Of a stretch of DNA of 45,066 nucleotides, positions 13,886 to 21,273 are shown piece by piece. A model generated the notes under the pieces. The model was not told the origin of the DNA. It searched no databases and was given only the letters and a program-made list of their open reading frames with translations. Numbering within the stretch: position 1 is the stretch's first letter; every line of letters begins with the position of its first letter. The translations under genes were made by a program, and so were the position numbers. The stretch comes from Paracoccaceae bacterium (lineage in GTDB: Bacteria; Pseudomonadota; Alphaproteobacteria; Rhodobacterales; Rhodobacteraceae): NCBI GenBank assembly GCA_030148745.1, contig JASBSV010000030.1:1-45066 (forward strand). The letters are read 5' to 3'.

Positions 13886-14439
13886 GTGGATCGGATCCGC
13901 GTGAGCAGCTGGTTGATCATCTTCCGGCCCTGAGAGCTTTTGCCATCAGCCTGACGCGCAACGGCGCGACAGCGGATGACATGGTGCAGGACACGATCAT
14001 CAAAGCATGGACCAACATCGATAAATTCCAGGCCGGAACCAACATGCGCGCCTGGCTTTTTACGATTTTGCGCAACACATATTATTCCAATCGCCGCAAA
14101 CAGCGGCGCGAGGTGGCCGATGTGGATGGTGTCTTCACCGCCCATCTGTCCGAAAAACCGGCCCATGACGGGCGCTTGCAGATGACCGATTTCAACAAGG
14201 CCTTTGTCAAACTGCCTGACGAGCAGCGCGAGGCGCTGATCCTTGTCGGCGCGTCGGGGTTTTCCTATGAGGAGGCCGCCGATATGTGCGGTGTAGCCGT
14301 TGGAACGATCAAAAGCCGCGCCAACCGCGGCCGGGCAAAACTGGTTGAAATTCTGGGGCTTAGCGATGATGAGCCGATGGAGTTGACCGACAGTGCCACT
14401 ATGGCCGTCGTGTCGGCGGGCGGTAAATCGTCTTTTTAA
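13882..14439 (+). CDS. ecfG: General stress response ECF sigma factor EcfG
   Basis: A 185-residue ECF sigma factor. The sigma2 region includes DHLPALRAFAISLTRN, DDMVQDTIIKAWTNIDKF and the helix MRAWLFTILRNTYYS. The sigma4 region includes LPDEQREALILVG, FSYEEAADMCGVAVGTIKSR and RGRAKLVEIL. The FSYEEAADMCGVAVGTIKSR recognition helix is the EcfG type that reads GGAAC. The C-terminal tail of about 25 residues is poorly conserved. It lies between nepR (4-base overlap) and the histidine kinase gene (TAATG overlap). The surrounding intergenic regions carry its consensus promoter many times. Confidence 0.96.
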   Translation: MSGSDPREQLVDHLPALRAFAISLTRNGATADDMVQDTIIKAWTNIDKFQAGTNMRAWLFTILRNTYYSNRRKQRREVADVDGVFTAHLSEKPAHDGRLQMTDFNKAFVKLPDEQREALILVGASGFSYEEAADMCGVAVGTIKSRANRGRAKLVEILGLSDDEPMELTDSATMAVVSAGGKSSF

Positions 14440-16160
14440 TGGACAGCGGGCGCAATAAGGTACCCTTGTACAGGCGGCTTACGGTCCGGATCGTCCTGTT
14501 TTTGTCTATCGCGCTTCTGCCTGTCGGGCTGATCTCGGTCATACAGACATGGCGCGTTACCAGCGAAGCACAGGCCAACACCGAACTGACGCTTATGACG
14601 ATGACCGAAAAAGCGGTTTTCGACGAGCAGCTGGCGATTGAACATGCCTTTGGCGCGGCCGAGGCACTGAGCACTTTTTCAGACCTGTTTTCCAAGGACC
14701 CCGACGCCTGCCGGCGCTACCTCAAGAAATATATCTCCATCTCAAAGCGGTATATTTTTGCCGGTTTCATGCCACCCTCGCGCGTCATGACATGCTCATC
14801 CTCCGCGGAAACTCTGGATTATTCCGACAACCCCAGAGTCGAAGAGTTGATGAAAGATGAACGTCCAACGGTTCGGCTCAACGATGGGGGGCCCGACGGC
14901 AAATCGCCGATCATTACCGTGTCGCAACCGTTTTTCATTGGCCGGAAACTGCGCGGCTTTGTCGTCGTTTCGATGCCGCATAAGAAATTGCAGCTTCAGC
15001 AGGGCAACACGGCGATCAGCGGGCTTGTCGCGCTGGCTACATTCACGGCCGACGGTACCGTCCTGACATCGACGGATGAGTTGCAGAAAACCGTTCAGGA
15101 ACTGCCGCCCGGCGTGTCGCCGGTCAGCCTGACGCGCAAAGGACGGCGCGCCTTTTCAGCCTCCAACTCGATGGGTGAACCGCGCACCTATACCGTTGTT
15201 CCGATCATCGACGGGACGGTTTACGCGCTTGGCATCTGGAACAAGGAAAAACTGCGTACGCTGCAATCGACCAACCCGATAAGCCCGGCGCTGTTTCCCC
15301 TGCTGATGTGGTTGACCAGCCTTCTGGTGGCCATCTTTGCGGTGCACCGTCTGGTCTTGCGCCATGTGCGAAGGCTGGGCCGGCAAATGCGCCGCTTTGC
15401 CCGCGACCGGCACCTTGCCGACGACCCGCAACCGGGCGATATGTCTGCCGAACTGATGGAAATGCAAGCGGATTTCACCGAGATGGCGCATGGCATCATG
15501 GCCGACGAGGCCGAGCTGGAGGATATGGTGCGCAGCAAGAACGTTCTGATCAAAGAGGTACATCACCGGGTCAAGAACAACCTGCAGCTTATCGCCTCGA
15601 TCATGAACATCCAGATTCGCAACACCAAGAACCCCGAGACCAAGGCGGTGGTTCAGCGGCTTCAGGACCGGGTGCTGAGCCTGGCGACGATTCACCGCGA
15701 CCTTTATCAGTCACAGGACGTCGGGCGGGTGAACGTCGGGCTTTTGCTGCGGGAAATCATTTCCAAGAACCTCGATATTGCCAATGACAACGGTCTGATC
15801 GTCGCCAGCGAGACTGATATCGACGATATCCCGCTATACCCCGATCAGGCGGTGCCTTTGTCGCTTCTGGCCTCCGAGGCGATCAATAACGCGATCAAAT
15901 ATCTGGCGCCGGATGCGAACGGGAAAACCTGGATGAACGTTTCGCTGAAAGATGGCGACGACGGCTATGTCGTTTTGACGATTTCAAATTCGACCGACCA
16001 CCAAACGGATCTGGAAAGCACCGGGTTGGGCTCGATGCTGACGCGGGCCTTCGTGCGGCAGCTGGGCGCCGAGCAGGAAACCGATGCCGGGCCGGACAAT
16101 TATACGATTGTGGTTCGTTTCCGGGCGATGGATTTCGCGCCGGAATCGGTAGATTTCTGA
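14439..16160 (+). CDS. HWE/HisKA_2-family sensor histidine kinase, probable PhyR kinase
   Basis: A 573-residue membrane kinase. Transmembrane segment 1 is about residues 15-36 and segment 2 about 284-305, enclosing a roughly 245-residue extracytoplasmic sensor domain. A HAMP-like linker follows, then the HisKA_2 dimerisation helix with EVHHRVKNNLQL (His375 as acceptor) and a HATPase domain with SEAINNAIKYL and GLGSMLTRAFV. HisKA_2/HWE kinases are the partners of PhyR in alphaproteobacteria (PhyK, LovK, PhyP-type). Its position directly after ecfG, with start and stop overlapping, makes it the likely PhyK equivalent. The sensor domain has two cysteines (Cys91 and Cys119). The signal is unknown. 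Confidence 0.9.
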   Translation: MDSGRNKVPLYRRLTVRIVLFLSIALLPVGLISVIQTWRVTSEAQANTELTLMTMTEKAVFDEQLAIEHAFGAAEALSTFSDLFSKDPDACRRYLKKYISISKRYIFAGFMPPSRVMTCSSSAETLDYSDNPRVEELMKDERPTVRLNDGGPDGKSPIITVSQPFFIGRKLRGFVVVSMPHKKLQLQQGNTAISGLVALATFTADGTVLTSTDELQKTVQELPPGVSPVSLTRKGRRAFSASNSMGEPRTYTVVPIIDGTVYALGIWNKEKLRTLQSTNPISPALFPLLMWLTSLLVAIFAVHRLVLRHVRRLGRQMRRFARDRHLADDPQPGDMSAELMEMQADFTEMAHGIMADEAELEDMVRSKNVLIKEVHHRVKNNLQLIASIMNIQIRNTKNPETKAVVQRLQDRVLSLATIHRDLYQSQDVGRVNVGLLLREIISKNLDIANDNGLIVASETDIDDIPLYPDQAVPLSLLASEAINNAIKYLAPDANGKTWMNVSLKDGDDGYVVLTISNSTDHQTDLESTGLGSMLTRAFVRQLGAEQETDAGPDNYTIVVRFRAMDFAPESVDF

Positions 16161-16171
16161 CAGGCCCCGCA

Positions 16172-17713
16172 ATGACAGCCGATCACCCGCCGGTATTTAA
16201 GGTTCTGATGACGGCGGCCGAGGCTTTTCCGGAGTTCGAACGTTGCATGCTTGAGGCCCGGCGCGAGGTTCATGCAAGCTTTCGAGTATTTGATCCATGG
16301 ACCCGTTTGCGCAGCTCTCAGGCCAAAGAAACCGGCACATTCTGGTTTGACCTGATTGCCGCAACGCTGACGCGCGGGGTCAGGATTTCGATTGTGATCT
16401 CTGATTTCGATCCGGTGGCCTGCCCGTCAAATCACCGCGCAAGCTGGGCCTCTCTGCGCGCGCTGATCGCAGCGGGCGAGGTTTCGGGCAAAGCGCATCT
16501 GTTGCAGGCCTCGGTGGCGATGCATCCCGCCCGGGTCGGCGCCCTGCCGAAATTCCTGTTTGGGCCGAAAATCCGCGCGCAGCTTGCCAAGCAGGCCAAA
16601 GTTCTGAACGACATGTCCCCGGCCCGGCGGCAGCGCTATCTGGAAGAGGCGCCGCTTTTACGCCCGCTGATGAGCGAAGACAAAAACGGTGTCAGCCCGG
16701 CACGCGGGCGCGGGGCGTCACTGGTGCCGGCGACCCATCATCAGAAACTGGCGGTCTTTGACCGCGAGCTGCTGTATATCGGCGGTCTTGATCTGGATGA
16801 CCGGCGCTTTGACACGCCGCGCCATCGCCAGCCGGCCGAGCAGACATGGCATGATCTTCAGCTTCTGGTAGGCGGCAAGATGGCGCGGGATGCACAGCGG
16901 CATCTGGACAGTTTTCAGGCGGTCAATCACGGCGCAATGCCCCCGCCAAAAACGCCGGCACTTTTGCGGACGATCTCGAGGGCGCGCAAACACGCCATGC
17001 TGTCGATGTCGCCGAAAAACGTGTCGCATGAGATCGCAACAGCGCATGAAAGCCACGCCGCGAGGGCGCAGCATCTGATCTATCTTGAGACACAGTATTT
17101 CCGGAATTTGCGCTATGCCCGCCATCTGGCCCGCCTTGCGCGCGACAACCCGCGCCTGACGCTGATCCTGATCCTGCCGGCAGCGCCCGACGATGTGGCC
17201 TTTGAAAACAACACCGGCAGCGACGCGCGCTATGGTGAGTATCTGCAAGCCAAATCGGTGGGCATCATCCGCAAGGCATTCGGTGACCGGCTTTTCATCG
17301 GCGCCCCGGCCCAGCGCCGCACGGGCGGCGGCAATGGCCGCGCGTCATTCGAGGATGCGCCGCTTGTCTATTTACATGCCAAAGTATCCATCTTTGACGA
17401 AAGCGCCGCCATTGTGTCATCGGCCAATCTGAACGGGCGCAGTCTTTATTGGGATACCGAGGCCGGGGTCTGCCTGACCGGGGCGGCCGAGATATCCAAG
17501 CTCAGGCGCCGCTGCTTTGAACACTGGCTTGGCGCGGATGCCGGGCCGGAATTCTTTGAGCTGGCTAACGCCTGTAAAAGCTGGGCCGCGCGGGCCCGGG
17601 AAAACCAGAGCCGCCCCCCGGAGGAGCGGCGCGGTTTCCTGCTGGCCTATAGCGAGCGACCGGCGCGGCGCTTTGGCCGGAACCTGCCCGGCGTGCCCGA
17701 GGAACTTGTCTGA
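16172..17713 (+). CDS. Phospholipase D-like (PLDc) protein
   Basis: A 513-residue protein with two HKD half-sites. HHQKLAVFDRELLYIGGLDLDD (residues about 191-212) and YLHAKVSIFDESAAIVSSANL (about 396-416) have the His-x-Lys-x4-Asp pattern. No clear signal peptide or membrane segment is present, so it is probably cytoplasmic or peripheral. The layout resembles PLD-type phosphodiesterases that act on phospholipids, and differs from the cardiolipin synthase at 26211-27575, which has N-terminal membrane helices. It begins 11 bases after the histidine kinase gene and may be the last gene of the nepR-ecfG-kinase operon, linking stress signalling to membrane lipid turnover. Substrate is unknown. Confidence 0.85.
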   Translation: MTADHPPVFKVLMTAAEAFPEFERCMLEARREVHASFRVFDPWTRLRSSQAKETGTFWFDLIAATLTRGVRISIVISDFDPVACPSNHRASWASLRALIAAGEVSGKAHLLQASVAMHPARVGALPKFLFGPKIRAQLAKQAKVLNDMSPARRQRYLEEAPLLRPLMSEDKNGVSPARGRGASLVPATHHQKLAVFDRELLYIGGLDLDDRRFDTPRHRQPAEQTWHDLQLLVGGKMARDAQRHLDSFQAVNHGAMPPPKTPALLRTISRARKHAMLSMSPKNVSHEIATAHESHAARAQHLIYLETQYFRNLRYARHLARLARDNPRLTLILILPAAPDDVAFENNTGSDARYGEYLQAKSVGIIRKAFGDRLFIGAPAQRRTGGGNGRASFEDAPLVYLHAKVSIFDESAAIVSSANLNGRSLYWDTEAGVCLTGAAEISKLRRRCFEHWLGADAGPEFFELANACKSWAARARENQSRPPEERRGFLLAYSERPARRFGRNLPGVPEELV

Positions 17714-17731
17714 ATTTAACGCCATTGCGAT

Positions 17732-17757
17732 GGAACTAGTTTGCGGCGGGCAACGTT
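17732..17757 (+). promoter_or_regulatory. EcfG promoter, exact match (GGAAC-N17-CGTT), for a 60-residue membrane protein
   Basis: GGAAC at 17732-17736, 17-base spacer, CGTT at 17754-17757. The small ORF at 17814 begins 56 bases downstream, with AAGGA at 17801-17805 ahead of it. Confidence 0.85.
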
Positions 17758-17813
17758 ACCCCTTCGAGAGCACGTCAAAAGACGTGTCCGACATCGCAAG
17801 AAGGACCAATAAG

Positions 17814-17996
17814 ATGGCTAAAGACGAAAAAGATACCACCGTGATTTCCACGGGTAGTAGCGGCGCAAGCTGGTTCTTGATCGGCGCATTGCTGGTCATC
17901 GTTGCTGGCGGGCTGTATTTTTTCCTTGGTGGTGACCTGAACGGGTCGAAAGACGTGAACATCAAACTTGAAGTCCCAAGCACCAGCTCCAATTAA
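17814..17996 (+). CDS. Small single-pass membrane protein, EcfG-dependent, unknown function
   Basis: A 60-residue protein that I do not recognise. A hydrophilic N-terminus (MAKDEKDTTVISTGSSG) is followed by one transmembrane segment (WFLIGALLVIVAGGLYFFLGG, about residues 20-40) and a short tail predicted to be outside (KDVNIKLEVPSTSSN). The ATG is preceded by AAGGA nine bases upstream. It is preceded by a perfect EcfG promoter and followed by a terminator-like hairpin, so it looks like a stand-alone stress-induced gene. No cysteines. Confidence 0.8.
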   Translation: MAKDEKDTTVISTGSSGASWFLIGALLVIVAGGLYFFLGGDLNGSKDVNIKLEVPSTSSN

Positions 17997-18067
17997 CGAA
18001 TATTACGAAAAGGTCGGCCCGGCCTTAACCTTCCCCGTACCTCACTCGGGCTCAGGGTCTGCCTCAT

Positions 18068-18113
18068 CCGGCCTCACGGTGTCTCCCCAAAGCGGGGGTC
18101 TCCGTGGGGCCGG
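18068..18113 (+). terminator. Nested GC hairpin after the 60-residue protein gene
   Basis: CCGGCCTCACGG at 18068-18079 pairs with CCGTGGGGCCGG at 18102-18113 (one G-U pair), enclosing an inner CCCC/GGGG stem. ATTAATTTTATACC follows. It probably ends the transcript begun at 17732. The rest of the 289-base gap to the YqaE gene holds no ORF I can support, apart from the minus-strand terminator at 18239-18272. Confidence 0.7.
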
Positions 18114-18238
18114 ATTAATTTTATACCCAAAAAATCTCATCCCCCCAAAAAAACTCGCCCCGGCATCTCTTTGCCCGGCGATTGTCGGCCGCTGCCTGGT
18201 GTCATTGAACTGATGTCAGGGATTTTCTGGCATAAAAC

Positions 18239-18272
18239 CCTGCGCGGGGGTCAGGCGTAACCCCCGCGCAGG
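18239..18272 (-). terminator. Intrinsic terminator of the YqaE/YqjD-type operon
   Basis: CCTGCGCGGGGGT at 18239-18251 is perfectly inverted at 18260-18272 around an eight-base loop. On the minus strand it is followed by GTTTTATG. It lies 14 bases after the YqaE stop. Confidence 0.85.
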
Positions 18273-18285
18273 TTGCCCACACCGA

Positions 18286-18444
18286 TTATCTACGTGCAAT
18301 AACGTAAACGGCGTGAACGATGCCGGGTAAATATCCCAGCAAAGTCAAAAGGACATTGATCCAAAATTGTTTTCCTATGCCCTCCTGCATGAACACGCCA
18401 AGCGGCGGCAGCAGGACAGCAACGAGTATGCGTATCAGGTCCAT
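18286..18444 (-). CDS. YqaE/Pmp3 family small membrane protein
   Basis: A 52-residue, two-helix membrane protein of the Pmp3/UPF0057 family. The sequence MDLIRILVAVLLPPLGVF, a central GKQFWINVLLTLLGYLPG and a C-terminal HAVYVIARR are the family signature. Pmp3 proteins are induced by salt, cold and envelope stress and affect membrane potential. It lies 51 bases after the stop of the preceding minus-strand gene and is followed at once by a strong terminator, so it is probably the last gene of the six-gene unit starting near 20550. Confidence 0.92.
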   Translation of the reverse strand: MDLIRILVAVLLPPLGVFMQEGIGKQFWINVLLTLLGYLPGIVHAVYVIARR

Positions 18445-18495
18445 GACGGCCCTCTTAAATAACGTTTAACTTGCGCGATCCGGGGCGGCGTTTTC

Positions 18496-19002
18496 TCAGA
18501 TCCCGGGATTGCCCAGATCTTCGTCCGCCGCCTTTTCCTTGGCTGCGCGGGCCACGCGTTTGCCGGCGCTCTTGACCTTTTTAGCTGCCGCCTTCGCGAC
18601 GTCACGCTCGGTTTTGGCGGCGCGGTCCAGCTCGGATTTTACTTCATCGGCGATATTCATCGCCTCATCCTTGGCGGCGGCGACGACCCGGCTCAGCTTT
18701 TTGCTTTCTTCGGCAAAGATACGCTCGGCCTCGTCAAAAAGATGATCGCTGCGCTCGCCCAGATATTCGTCTTCGGTGCGCGTTCTTGGCAATGCTCCGG
18801 CCAGTGCCGCACCTGCGGCCAGTGCCAGAGCACCGACGACAAGCGGTTGGCGATCATAAAAATCCGAGATGACATCGGCGCCGCGCCGGGCGCTGCGATA
18901 TGCGGCGCGGCGCGCCTCGATCGCCTTGCGGCGGGCGGCAACCACGCGTTTGCGTGCCTCTTCGGACAGATGTTCGGTGCCTTCTGCAATTTTGCTGTGC
19001 AT
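18496..19002 (-). CDS. Membrane-anchored helical protein, unknown function
   Basis: A 168-residue protein. An amphipathic, Arg/Ala-rich N-terminus (about 1-48) precedes one hydrophobic segment (QPLVVGALALAAGAALAGALP, about 52-72). A long charged Ala/Lys/Glu-rich helix follows (about 90-160), possibly coiled coil. Start 19002 was chosen because AAGGAACC lies just upstream; the longer open frame is Pro/Arg-rich and not coding. I do not assign a family. Its position with DUF3618, YqjE-like and YqjD-like genes suggests an inner-membrane stress complex or ribosome/membrane tether. Confidence 0.75.
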   Translation of the reverse strand: MHSKIAEGTEHLSEEARKRVVAARRKAIEARRAAYRSARRGADVISDFYDRQPLVVGALALAAGAALAGALPRTRTEDEYLGERSDHLFDEAERIFAEESKKLSRVVAAAKDEAMNIADEVKSELDRAAKTERDVAKAAAKKVKSAGKRVARAAKEKAADEDLGNPGI

Positions 19003-19069
19003 CGTTGGTTCCTTTCGTCTTGCTGCGTCCGGCAGGGCCGGTCGTGATCTGGATGGCGCCCCGGGCAGC

Positions 19070-19498
19070 TTAGTGATCCGCTTCGTCCCAGCTTTCGTCC
19101 TGAGCCCAGGAGGGCAGATCCCTGTCTGAGCGTTGAGGCCGATGGGCGGGGCGTCGGGTCTGAACGGTATCGCTGCCGCGGGCGGGCGGGGTCTGTTGCA
19201 CCGCGTCGGGCGAATAGTCCTCGCGCAGGGCGGCCTGATGCGCGGGCGCTCTTTTGCCAAACATCAGCCAGCCCAGACCGACTGCAATCAGCGTCGCCGG
19301 TACCGGGTTTTCACGCAGGGTTTGCGATACCGACTGGCCAATCTCGCTTCCGTGTTCGCGGATCTGACTGGTCGCTTCGCGTATCATGCCATCGAGCGAA
19401 AATTTCTGCTGAAGCGCTTCGAGGTTTTCGGTCAGTTCGGAACGCTGATGTTCGATTTCACGCTCGATCTCGGCGGAACTGCGGGTGTCACTGGTCAT
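19070..19498 (-). CDS. DUF3618 family protein
   Basis: A 142-residue protein. The N-terminal SSAEIEREIEHQRSELTENLEAL block is the DUF3618 signature. A hydrophobic segment (VPATLIAVGLGWLMFG, about residues 86-101) follows, then a polar tail rich in Arg, Gln and Pro. Function is unknown; the family commonly occurs next to YqjE-like genes. Its start overlaps the end of the upstream gene by 11 bases, so the two are cotranscribed. Confidence 0.88.
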   Translation of the reverse strand: MTSDTRSSAEIEREIEHQRSELTENLEALQQKFSLDGMIREATSQIREHGSEIGQSVSQTLRENPVPATLIAVGLGWLMFGKRAPAHQAALREDYSPDAVQQTPPARGSDTVQTRRPAHRPQRSDRDLPSWAQDESWDEADH

Positions 19499-19889
19499 TG
19501 TAGGCTTCCTTTACCGCTCTTGCGTCACGCTGGACGTTTTTAGCTGTGCGTGTCGGCGCGAGGCTTGAGAGTTTCAGATCGTTGATACCCTTCATCAGCA
19601 TCGCAAAGGCGACGCCGCCAAACACCACGCCAACGATCAGCGCCGCCCAGCCCGGGTCGATACCCGCCTGAGACAGTGCAACGACCAGCGCGCCGGTCAG
19701 AACATTCAGCGCGATAAGCGCGAAAACCAAGGCGCCGGCAATCAGCCCCAACGCGACGAACGCGCGGTGCAGATTTTCGTTGATTTCGGCGCGGGCCAGA
19801 TCCACTTCGCTGCGGACAAGCCCACTGACGTTGGCAAGAACCTGAGACAGAAGTTCGGCCGCGCTTGTGGTTGAATTGGGTCTGTTCAT
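19488..19889 (-). CDS. Phage-holin-superfamily / YqjE-like membrane protein
   Basis: A 133-residue protein. The N-terminal helix LLSQVLANVSGLVRSEVDLARAE is typical of the YqjE/DUF1469 (Holin-X superfamily) group. Two hydrophobic segments follow (about 43-72 and 83-104), ending with a basic tail. Despite the name there is no phage context here. It overlaps the upstream YqjD-like gene by four bases (ATGA) and the downstream DUF3618 gene by 11. Role unknown, probably envelope stress. Confidence 0.85.
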   Translation of the reverse strand: MNRPNSTTSAAELLSQVLANVSGLVRSEVDLARAEINENLHRAFVALGLIAGALVFALIALNVLTGALVVALSQAGIDPGWAALIVGVVFGGVAFAMLMKGINDLKLSSLAPTRTAKNVQRDARAVKEAYNDQ

Positions 19890-20422
19890 GACGCCTTTCC
19901 TTTTTGCGAAGATGTTCCGGCGGGCTTTGCGATCCGCGCCTGAGTGTTTTGCGGGCGGTGATCGGCCAGCGCCGGTATCGGGCGCGATGCTTTGACAAAC
20001 CGCGTGGCGGCAAAACCCAAAAGGGCCGCACCACCCAGAAACACCAGCGGGTTGCGCCGTGCCAGATCGCTGGCGTCGCGCACTATCTCGCCCAGATCCT
20101 TGTCACGCACCGCGTCGGATGCATCTGCCAGGCTCTCTGCGATCTGGCCGATGGTGCGCTCCTGAGGTGAACCGCTGCGCATTTCCTGTGCGGCATTTCT
20201 GAGCGCGGTTGCCACGCCCGAGACATTCTCGGCCATGGTATCCTTAGCCGCATCGGCCTGCGCCTGAACCTGTTCGGCGGCGCTGGAGGCAATGTCGCGT
20301 GCGGCCGCCCTGGTTGTGCGTGTGGCCCGCGCGGCCTTTGACTGAACCTGCTCGGCGGCGGATGGTTTTGCGCCGGCGGTTGTTTTGGATTTGGGTGAGG
20401 TCGATTTTTTCGAAGTATTCAT
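19886..20422 (-). CDS. YqjD/ElaB-like membrane-anchored protein
   Basis: A 178-residue protein. A Lys/Ser/Ala-rich N-terminus (1-35) precedes a long Ala/Gln/Glu-rich amphipathic helix (about 36-90). A hydrophobic segment near the C-terminus (NPLVFLGGAALLGFAATRFV, about 127-146) is followed by a basic tail. This resembles YqjD/ElaB proteins, which anchor to the inner membrane and bind ribosomes in stationary phase in Escherichia coli; homology here is by layout rather than strong identity. Start 20422 is preceded by GGGAG at eight bases; the extra upstream codons overlap the micro-ORF and are rejected. It is followed by the overlapping YqjE-like gene. Confidence 0.78.
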   Translation of the reverse strand: MNTSKKSTSPKSKTTAGAKPSAAEQVQSKAARATRTTRAAARDIASSAAEQVQAQADAAKDTMAENVSGVATALRNAAQEMRSGSPQERTIGQIAESLADASDAVRDKDLGEIVRDASDLARRNPLVFLGGAALLGFAATRFVKASRPIPALADHRPQNTQARIAKPAGTSSQKGKAS

Positions 20423-20441
20423 TTTCGTGCTCCCGCCTGGG

Positions 20442-20510
20442 TCAGGTGACAAGGTTGAGAACGGCAAGGATGACGACGATCAGTCCGATCAAATAAAAAA
20501 TGTTGTACAT
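20442..20510 (-). CDS. 22-residue membrane micro-protein at the head of the YqjD-type operon
   Basis: An ATG at 20510-20508 preceded by GGGAG opens a 23-codon frame including its stop (TGA, complement at 20442-20444). The product is a single hydrophobic helix: MYNIFYLIGLIVVILAVLN plus three residues. The ribosome binding site, hydrophobic pattern and position between the EcfG-like promoter (20560-20585) and the next gene's GGGAG support translation. Similar tiny one-helix ORFs occur in many alphaproteobacterial stress operons. Function unknown. Confidence 0.7.
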   Translation of the reverse strand: MYNIFYLIGLIVVILAVLNLVT

Positions 20511-20559
20511 TATGCGCTCCCGCAATTTCATCGAGAAGTTCGAGGATATGTATTCTGAC

Positions 20560-20585
20560 AACATGCAAGGGGGCCTTCGGGTTCC
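20560..20585 (-). promoter_or_regulatory. EcfG-like promoter, one mismatch (GGAAC-N17-TGTT)
   Basis: Minus-strand -35 GGAAC at 20585-20581 and -10 TGTT at 20563-20560, spacer 17 (T for the first C). It is 50 bases upstream of the micro-ORF start and would drive the unit ending at the terminator 18239-18272. Confidence 0.6.
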
Positions 20586-20761
20586 AAAAAACCTGGCCGC
20601 AGCGGGGCGAAACCCGTGGCATGGCCAATGCCGGACGCGAAAATCCGCCGCCCGCGGCAGATTACAAATCCGCAATCCAACGGTCATGGCCGGGACATCG
20701 TGCATCGCCAGTTTGAGTTCACCGGGCGGCAAGAGGCCGTCCTTTACTCAGGAGACGCACT

Positions 20762-21190
20762 ATGAAACGCAAGACAATCATTGGCGCCGCAGCTGCCGGC
20801 CTCGTATCACTTTCCGCCCTCGCAGGCTCGGCCGCTTTGGCCGCGACCAGCGGCAATTCCTCGGATGCCGCCGAATTGCAGCAGTTCCTTACCGCAAACC
20901 CGGCCTATGCCAAGCTTATCACCGGGATCGAAGCCAAGACCGGCGGCAAGGTAACCGGCCTGGCGCATGAGGGCGAAAACGCCGCAAAATCCAAGACGCT
21001 TGAGGTCGAGGTAACCATGGCCGACGGCACCCGTCAGGATTACGCGCTCAACCCCGCGGATGGCTCGATGACGGTCATGGCCTCGAACGACAATCAGGGC
21101 GAAAACGAGCAGGGTACCGACAACGAAAACGGTAATGAAAACGACGGCGAGAATGAAAACGGCGGCGCGGGAGATAACGACAACAACTAA
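20762..21190 (+). CDS. Exported PepSY-domain-like protein with an acidic Asn/Asp/Glu/Gly tail
   Basis: A 142-residue secreted protein. A signal peptide (about 1-27, ending AALAA) precedes a PepSY/YpeB-like domain (about 37-100, with NPAYAKLITGIEAKTGG, LEVEVTMADGTRQDYALNP). A low-complexity tail of about 35 residues consists almost only of Asn, Asp, Glu, Gly and Gln. PepSY domains often inhibit proteases or sense the periplasm. AGGAG lies ten bases before the ATG. It is followed by a two-component system on the same strand, 83 bases on. PepSY genes next to two-component systems often report on cations or envelope state; that link is inference. Confidence 0.82.
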   Translation: MKRKTIIGAAAAGLVSLSALAGSAALAATSGNSSDAAELQQFLTANPAYAKLITGIEAKTGGKVTGLAHEGENAAKSKTLEVEVTMADGTRQDYALNPADGSMTVMASNDNQGENEQGTDNENGNENDGENENGGAGDNDNN

Positions 21191-21273
21191 GTCGCATTTC
21201 CATGCACCAGCCTATAAATAAGACCAAGGCGGCCCTTGAGAAAGGGTCGCCTGCAACTGCATTTGGGGACGTC

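Noticed and set aside
17968-18213. 81-codon ORF after the 60-residue protein
   Set aside because: It overlaps the preceding gene, runs through the terminator hairpin and has no ribosome binding site.
19488-19889. Prophage holin
   Set aside because: The holin-superfamily label is structural only; neighbours are YqjD, DUF3618 and Pmp3-type stress genes, with no lysis or virion genes.
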